Origin: UBA1151 sp963579925 | GTDB taxonomy: Bacteria > Chloroflexota > Dehalococcoidia > Lucifugimonadales > Lucifugimonadaceae | Reading direction: 5' to 3' | Assembly (NCBI GenBank): GCA_963579925.1 | Contig: CAUZJA010000112.1 | Coordinates: 1-9,058, forward strand | DNA: 9,058 nt | In this document: positions 5,344 through 9,058 of the stretch, piece after piece | Layout of the letters: each line of letters opens with the position of its first letter | Position numbering within the stretch: the stretch's first letter is position 1 | Notes under the pieces: generated by a model | The model's database searches: none | What the model saw: the letters and a program-made list of their open reading frames with translations, nothing else | Told to the model about the DNA's origin: nothing | Program-made: the position numbers and the translations under genes

Positions 5344-6405
5344 CTACGGGGTGATGACAACCTTTATCGCGCCGGATGCTCGTTTGTCGTCTGCAACTAC
5401 GAACGCCTCATTTATGTCATCAATTCCGTAGTGGTGCGTAACCATGTCACTTACGTCCAGCAGGCCACGCCCCATCAGATCCAGCGCCGTTTGCGCTTCC
5501 CCGATGCCGTTGAAGCTTGAGTAGCTGTTCGACCATCTGAGCGATAGCTCCCGCTGCATTCCCAGTTCCGTCGGGATCTGCTGAGGCTGGGTGAACGAGC
5601 CGATGATGCAAACGTCGCCGCCTCGCCGTGCCATGGACATGCACTGAGACAAGAGCTGGTCGTTGCCACCAACGGTCTCGTAGACAACTCCGCCGCCGTC
5701 TCCGACAGTGAGGTCCATCACGGCTTGCACCGGGTCAACTTCTGACGTGACAACTATCTCGTCCGTAGCGTTCATATGAAGTGCTACTTCAAGTGGGGCG
5801 CGGCGGGTCGAAACCATGATTACGCGTCCTGCGCCAAATGCCTTAGCAATCTGCCCCATCGTGATGCCAATGGTTCCAGCGCCCAGCACAACTACGGTAT
5901 CGTCTGGGCCGGCGGGTGAAATGTGGGCCGCGTGAACGCTGACGGCGTAGCAGTCGAGCAGGGCAGCGCCGTCATAGCTGACGTGATCCGGTATCGGCCT
6001 AGCATTCTCCTGCACAACTACGTCTAGCTCTGAGAATCCGTAGCTGGCCTCGCGCACCCCGTTTCGAATACCGCGTGTCTCGCAGAGGTGATAGCTGCCG
6101 GTTTTGCAGTCACGGCAGTGGCCGCAATTCAGAAGATGCTTCGCCTCGATGGCGACACGCTGACCAACTGCCAGAGTATCGACATCGACGCCGTCACCGA
6201 GTCCCACAACCTCTCCCGCCAGTTCATGGCCCTGCCGCCACGGAACATCGCCGGAGCGCGGACGGTTGCCACGATAGTTGTGGAGATCGCTACCGCAGAT
6301 TCCTGCCGATTTGATTGCGACCAGCACTTCGCCCTGCGCCGGGGTCGGGTCGGGCATCTCTTCAACACGAATATCTTTTTCGCCATAAAACATTGCGGTC
6401 TTCAT
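5344..6405 (-). CDS. Zinc-dependent medium-chain alcohol dehydrogenase
   Basis: The 353-residue protein belongs to the sorbitol/threonine dehydrogenase-like branch of the MDR superfamily, which oxidises secondary alcohols or polyols with NAD(P). Catalytic zinc ligands are Cys37 (GICGSDLH), His60 and Glu61 (GHELAGEV). The structural zinc lobe is Cys94, Cys97, Cys100 and Cys108 (NCGHCRDCKTGSYHLC). The cofactor domain has GAGTIG at 175-180. The end of beta-2 reads VSTRRAP, with no acidic residue where NAD-specific relatives have Asp, and with two arginines, which hints at NADP(H). ATG 6405 was chosen because MKTAMFYGEKDIRVEE is the normal family start and AAGG lies about nine bases upstream; the same frame stays open to 6654, but that part overlaps hyuB. 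It follows hyuB by 31 bases, so it probably belongs to the same operon and may oxidise a product of it. Confidence 0.92.
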   Translation of the reverse strand: MKTAMFYGEKDIRVEEMPDPTPAQGEVLVAIKSAGICGSDLHNYRGNRPRSGDVPWRQGHELAGEVVGLGDGVDVDTLAVGQRVAIEAKHLLNCGHCRDCKTGSYHLCETRGIRNGVREASYGFSELDVVVQENARPIPDHVSYDGAALLDCYAVSVHAAHISPAGPDDTVVVLGAGTIGITMGQIAKAFGAGRVIMVSTRRAPLEVALHMNATDEIVVTSEVDPVQAVMDLTVGDGGGVVYETVGGNDQLLSQCMSMARRGGDVCIIGSFTQPQQIPTELGMQRELSLRWSNSYSSFNGIGEAQTALDLMGRGLLDVSDMVTHHYGIDDINEAFVVADDKRASGAIKVVITP

Positions 6406-6436
6406 GTTGGTCAGCCTTTTGTTCTCTTTTTGGGCA

Positions 6437-8167
6437 TTAGCCCGTTGCGCCGCGCAACACGCTGGTTGCTTCGATGTCGATTGCGAGCGGGCTACCTGAT
6501 ATCTCGACGCCGTATAAATCACGAGCGGATTCGATCGACACCTTATCGTCCAACACATCTTCAAGAACGTCAGTCGGTTCGCGCTCCAGCGGGTTGCCCC
6601 ATCCTGCGCCCGATGCCATCTCATGTCGGATGACACCGCCAGCAGCGATTTCAACCTCGGTCATGGTCGGCAGTACCGTGTCGGAGCCATCGACTTGCAG
6701 GATGTTCATGGACGGCCTGCCGGTTGCGCCGCCGAATAACCCGAATGGTGGATGGGCTCGCTTGTCAGACCGGAGTTGTAGCCTGGCCGCGCCCGAGAGG
6801 TTCTTGATCTGACGAATGTGAGCCAGAGAGCCGCGGTACTTTCCTGCACCGCCGGTATCGTCGAGCAGACCGTAACGCTCAATGCGCACTGGATGCTCTG
6901 CCTCAGCAATCTCAACGGGCGTGCAGGCGATGTTTGAAGCCGGATGTGGCACGCCGTCCGGCCCATCGCCGTGCGGGCGGCCACCTCGCGCACCGGCGAA
7001 AAGATCGACGAATGCGAACGGTGTGTGGTCTTCAAGATAGCCGCCGATGCTGATGATCGTATTCCCGCCTTCACCATCGGCAGGCACGCGGTCCGGTACG
7101 GCCTGAGACAGAGCGCCCAGTACCGTGTCCATCGTGCGGAATCCGGTGATACCTCGGGCGGCGCATGGTGCGGGGTGCACGGGGTTCACCACGGTGGCTT
7201 CTGGCGCGATAATTTTGATCGGCCGCTGGTAACCGGTGGCGTTGGGTATGCCGGGATCCATGATCAGTCTGATCGCACCCCAGACGGCGGCTGATGAGAA
7301 CGGCAGAGGGGAGTTGATGCCTGCGGGTACCTGCTCAGAGCTGCCAGTCAGATCGACCGTGATCTCATCACCCTCAATAATCACCGCCGCACAAATTCGC
7401 ACGGGCCCACCCTCAATGTTGTCCGCATCTATGTACGACTCATACTCGAATCGCCCATTCGGGAGCTTTTCGATTTCGACCCGTGCTAGTCGCTCTGAGT
7501 AATCGAGTAGCTCGTTGGAGTAACGACGTAGCGTTTCTGGACCGTATCGGTCCGCCAGATCAAGATACGCGGTCTCTCCAGTGACATCTGCTGCTATCTG
7601 AGCGCGCATGTCGCCCATGACCTTCTCCGGCAGCCGGACGTTGGTCTGGATGAAGTCGTACACCGCCTCCACCGGCTCGCCACGATCGTGCATCTTGAGC
7701 GTGGGTATGCGGAGGCCTTCCTGGTAGATCTCGGTGGACTCAGTGGAGTTGCTGCCAGGCACCAGGCCACCGATGTCCGTTTGGTGCGCAACAACCCCGG
7801 CGAATGCTTCGAGGTTCCCGGAGTGGAAGATTGGCTTGATGATGTAGACATCAGGGAGGTGAATTCCGCCTGAGGTGTACGGGTCGTTGAGAACGAATAG
7901 GTCTTCTGGATATATGCGGCCTTCAAACTTGCGCAGGATTGAGGCGACTGCCGACGGGAACGAACCCAGGTGCATCACGATTGTCAGCCCCTGCGCAATC
8001 ACCCGGCCTTCCCGGTCGCAGAGCGCCGTTGAGTAATCCAGCGCGTCCTTCACGATGCCGGAGTAGGCGGTTCGCATCACCGTGAGGGCCATCTCGTCCA
8101 CCAGTGCGTCGAGTCCGTTCTGAATCACTTCGAACGTAACCGGATCAATGTCAGATCGTTGCGTCAC
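6437..8167 (-). CDS. hyuB: Hydantoinase B/oxoprolinase family protein
   Basis: This 576-residue protein has a full-length HyuB domain. It opens DPVTFEVIQNGLDALVDEM, then SAVASILRKF, the hallmark NDPYTSGGIHLPD (94-106) and AHQTDIGGLVPGS (127-139), and continues to the Gly-rich GGAGKYRGSL and GGVIRHEMASGAGWGNPLERE near the C-terminus. HyuB-type subunits pair with an ATP-binding HyuA in N-methylhydantoinases, 5-oxoprolinases and acetone or acetophenone carboxylases. No hyuA is in the window; the upstream neighbour is instead a D-aminoacylase-type amidohydrolase. The start is GTG 8167, which overlaps the upstream stop as GTGA and has GAGG (complement of 8176-8179) eight bases before it. That geometry indicates translational coupling. 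The reaction cannot be fixed without the partner. No signal peptide is visible, so it should be cytoplasmic. Confidence 0.93.
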   Translation of the reverse strand: MTQRSDIDPVTFEVIQNGLDALVDEMALTVMRTAYSGIVKDALDYSTALCDREGRVIAQGLTIVMHLGSFPSAVASILRKFEGRIYPEDLFVLNDPYTSGGIHLPDVYIIKPIFHSGNLEAFAGVVAHQTDIGGLVPGSNSTESTEIYQEGLRIPTLKMHDRGEPVEAVYDFIQTNVRLPEKVMGDMRAQIAADVTGETAYLDLADRYGPETLRRYSNELLDYSERLARVEIEKLPNGRFEYESYIDADNIEGGPVRICAAVIIEGDEITVDLTGSSEQVPAGINSPLPFSSAAVWGAIRLIMDPGIPNATGYQRPIKIIAPEATVVNPVHPAPCAARGITGFRTMDTVLGALSQAVPDRVPADGEGGNTIISIGGYLEDHTPFAFVDLFAGARGGRPHGDGPDGVPHPASNIACTPVEIAEAEHPVRIERYGLLDDTGGAGKYRGSLAHIRQIKNLSGAARLQLRSDKRAHPPFGLFGGATGRPSMNILQVDGSDTVLPTMTEVEIAAGGVIRHEMASGAGWGNPLEREPTDVLEDVLDDKVSIESARDLYGVEISGSPLAIDIEATSVLRGATG

Positions 8168-9058
8168 GATGCTTTCCTCAGGACTTGTCCGTTGCGATTA
8201 TCGGTGAACTCTCCATCAGCAAACGAGGGGATGCCATTTACCAGGACATGCCGCATTCCGATGGCGTAGCTGTTCGGGTTTTCAAGCGTTGCCGTTGGTG
8301 AGAACTCATCTGGTGAAAACACGGCGATGTCCGCACGCTTTCCAACTTTGAGTTCGCCACGATCGTTGAGGCCGAGCCGCTGGGCAGGCATCGACGTCAT
8401 GCGCATGATCGCCTTCGTTAGCCCGAGCGTGCGGTGATCAAATACAGATTTGCGGATGAACCATGAAGCCCAACTGTAGGCGCCCAGGAAGCTCGATTCG
8501 CCGATTGGCCCATCGGTCGCCAGCGCCGTGGCGTCGGAACCCACCATGCAGAGCGGGTGGGACGCCGCTGAAACGATCTCTTCCTCCCGGTAGGAGTGAC
8601 ATAGAACCATCACGTTGTTGATGTCGTCCGCATTGGCGGTCAGAACATCGCAAATCGCGCTGAAGGGGTCGTCTTCCGAGAGTTGGGCCAGTGTGACGCC
8701 CTCAAGCTCTGGAGTGGCCGGTGCGGTGAATATGGAGACGTTATCCCACCCTCCAATGCCGAAGCTGGAGATGATGCTCTCGTGTTTCCGGACATCAGCG
8801 CGATAACTGGCGTTGCAAAGGCTGGCTCGACGTTCGTCGGCAGGCATCGCATATTCGTAGTCGGGCAGGGCGCAGCTGAGATTGGTGATGCCGTGCTCGC
8901 GAGTGTGGATATCGAACGTCACATCAAGTCCGCGAGTATTCGCATCGTCCACCAGTTCGAGCGCACGCTCAGTGCTGTCTGCCGGTCCACCCTTGCGAGG
9001 CAGAATGTGCGAGATGTGCAGGGGGATTTCCGCAGCAGTAGCCGTATCGATGGCCTCC
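8164..9058 (-). CDS. N-acyl-D-amino-acid deacylase (D-aminoacylase) family amidohydrolase, 5' end cut by window edge
   Basis: The frame enters from the right edge and 297 C-terminal residues are visible; the N-terminal metal-binding His-x-His block lies outside. Seen are PLHISHILPRKGG (His14 and His17 of the visible part), ERALELVDDANTRGLDVTFD, HSYREEEIVSAASHPLCMVGSD with the metal-ligand Asp at visible residue 175, then MTSMPAQRLGLNDRGELKVGKRADIAVFSP and the C-terminal YAIGMRHVLVNGIPSFADGEF. This is the D-aminoacylase layout. The HPRxYG-type motif that usually follows the GSD segment is replaced by GESSFLGAYSW, so the substrate may differ from typical N-acyl-D-amino acids. The GTG at 8952 is internal, since the homologous sequence continues upstream of it. 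Its TGA overlaps the hyuB GTG, so the two are translationally coupled. Confidence 0.88.
   Translation of the reverse strand, partial: EAIDTATAAEIPLHISHILPRKGGPADSTERALELVDDANTRGLDVTFDIHTREHGITNLSCALPDYEYAMPADERRASLCNASYRADVRKHESIISSFGIGGWDNVSIFTAPATPELEGVTLAQLSEDDPFSAICDVLTANADDINNVMVLCHSYREEEIVSAASHPLCMVGSDATALATDGPIGESSFLGAYSWASWFIRKSVFDHRTLGLTKAIMRMTSMPAQRLGLNDRGELKVGKRADIAVFSPDEFSPTATLENPNSYAIGMRHVLVNGIPSFADGEFTDNRNGQVLRKAS

Noticed and set aside
5229..5345. tRNA-like signal on the minus strand: GGGGG-TTCAAAT-CACCC resembles a T-arm, and AGTTGGA upstream resembles a D-loop
   Set aside because: I could not find a 5-bp anticodon stem with a 7-base loop at the required distance, nor a 5' acceptor strand pairing with the bases after the T-arm. 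At most it is a chance match or a decayed remnant.
6406..6654. Upstream extension of the zinc dehydrogenase frame to 6654
   Set aside because: The extension runs through the 3' end of hyuB in another frame and does not resemble the family; the canonical N-terminus and a ribosome binding site are at 6405.
1..9058. CRISPR array, insertion sequence, integron or phage module
   Set aside because: No regularly spaced direct repeats, transposase or integrase motifs, or terminal inverted repeats flanking a gene were seen.

Overview
The window reads as a moderate-GC bacterial chromosome segment, densely packed and mostly coded on the minus strand. No rRNA, tRNA, CRISPR array, insertion sequence or phage gene is visible. 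Gene content is that of an environmental heterotroph: a DUF3179 protein, a phosphotriesterase-like amidohydrolase, a HyuB-type hydantoinase subunit, an N-acyl-D-amino-acid deacylase, a zinc alcohol dehydrogenase and an extended SDR. This mix is common in marine or soil lineages such as Chloroflexota of the SAR202/Dehalococcoidia type. That placement is an inference from gene families, not from a phylogenetic marker.

Layout from the right edge, following minus-strand transcription. A 5'-truncated D-aminoacylase-type amidohydrolase (9058-8164) overlaps a GTG-started hyuB (8167-6437) by 4 bases. After 31 bases comes a zinc-dependent medium-chain dehydrogenase (6405-5344). These three look like one catabolic operon. 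After a 159-178 base gap (depending on start choice) come two stand-alone CheY-like receivers (5165-4740 and 4508-4164). They are separated by 231 bases that hold a strong hairpin element and a good sigma70-like promoter for the second receiver. An NAD-dependent epimerase/dehydratase (4094-3255) follows.

On the plus strand, an L-aspartate dehydrogenase-type gene (2408-3247) runs tail to tail into the epimerase with a 7-base gap. It is divergent from a phosphotriesterase-family gene (2255-1197), and the shared 152-base region carries a palindromic operator-like site. Downstream of the phosphotriesterase gene, a DUF3179 gene (about 1053 to beyond base 1) has no ATG, GTG or TTG in front of its signal-like N-terminus. 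An 8-bp perfect inverted repeat lies between the two.

Together the hydrolases (amidohydrolase, HyuB, phosphotriesterase-like) and oxidoreductases (zinc alcohol dehydrogenase, SDR, aspartate dehydrogenase) suggest degradation of amides, lactams, lactones or N-acyl amino acids followed by oxidation of the products. The substrate cannot be read from the sequence. I see no clearly novel multi-gene system. The points most worth a second look are the hyuB without an adjacent hyuA, the kinase-less receiver pair (one with a shortened alpha-4 region), and the structured 4509-4739 intergenic segment.
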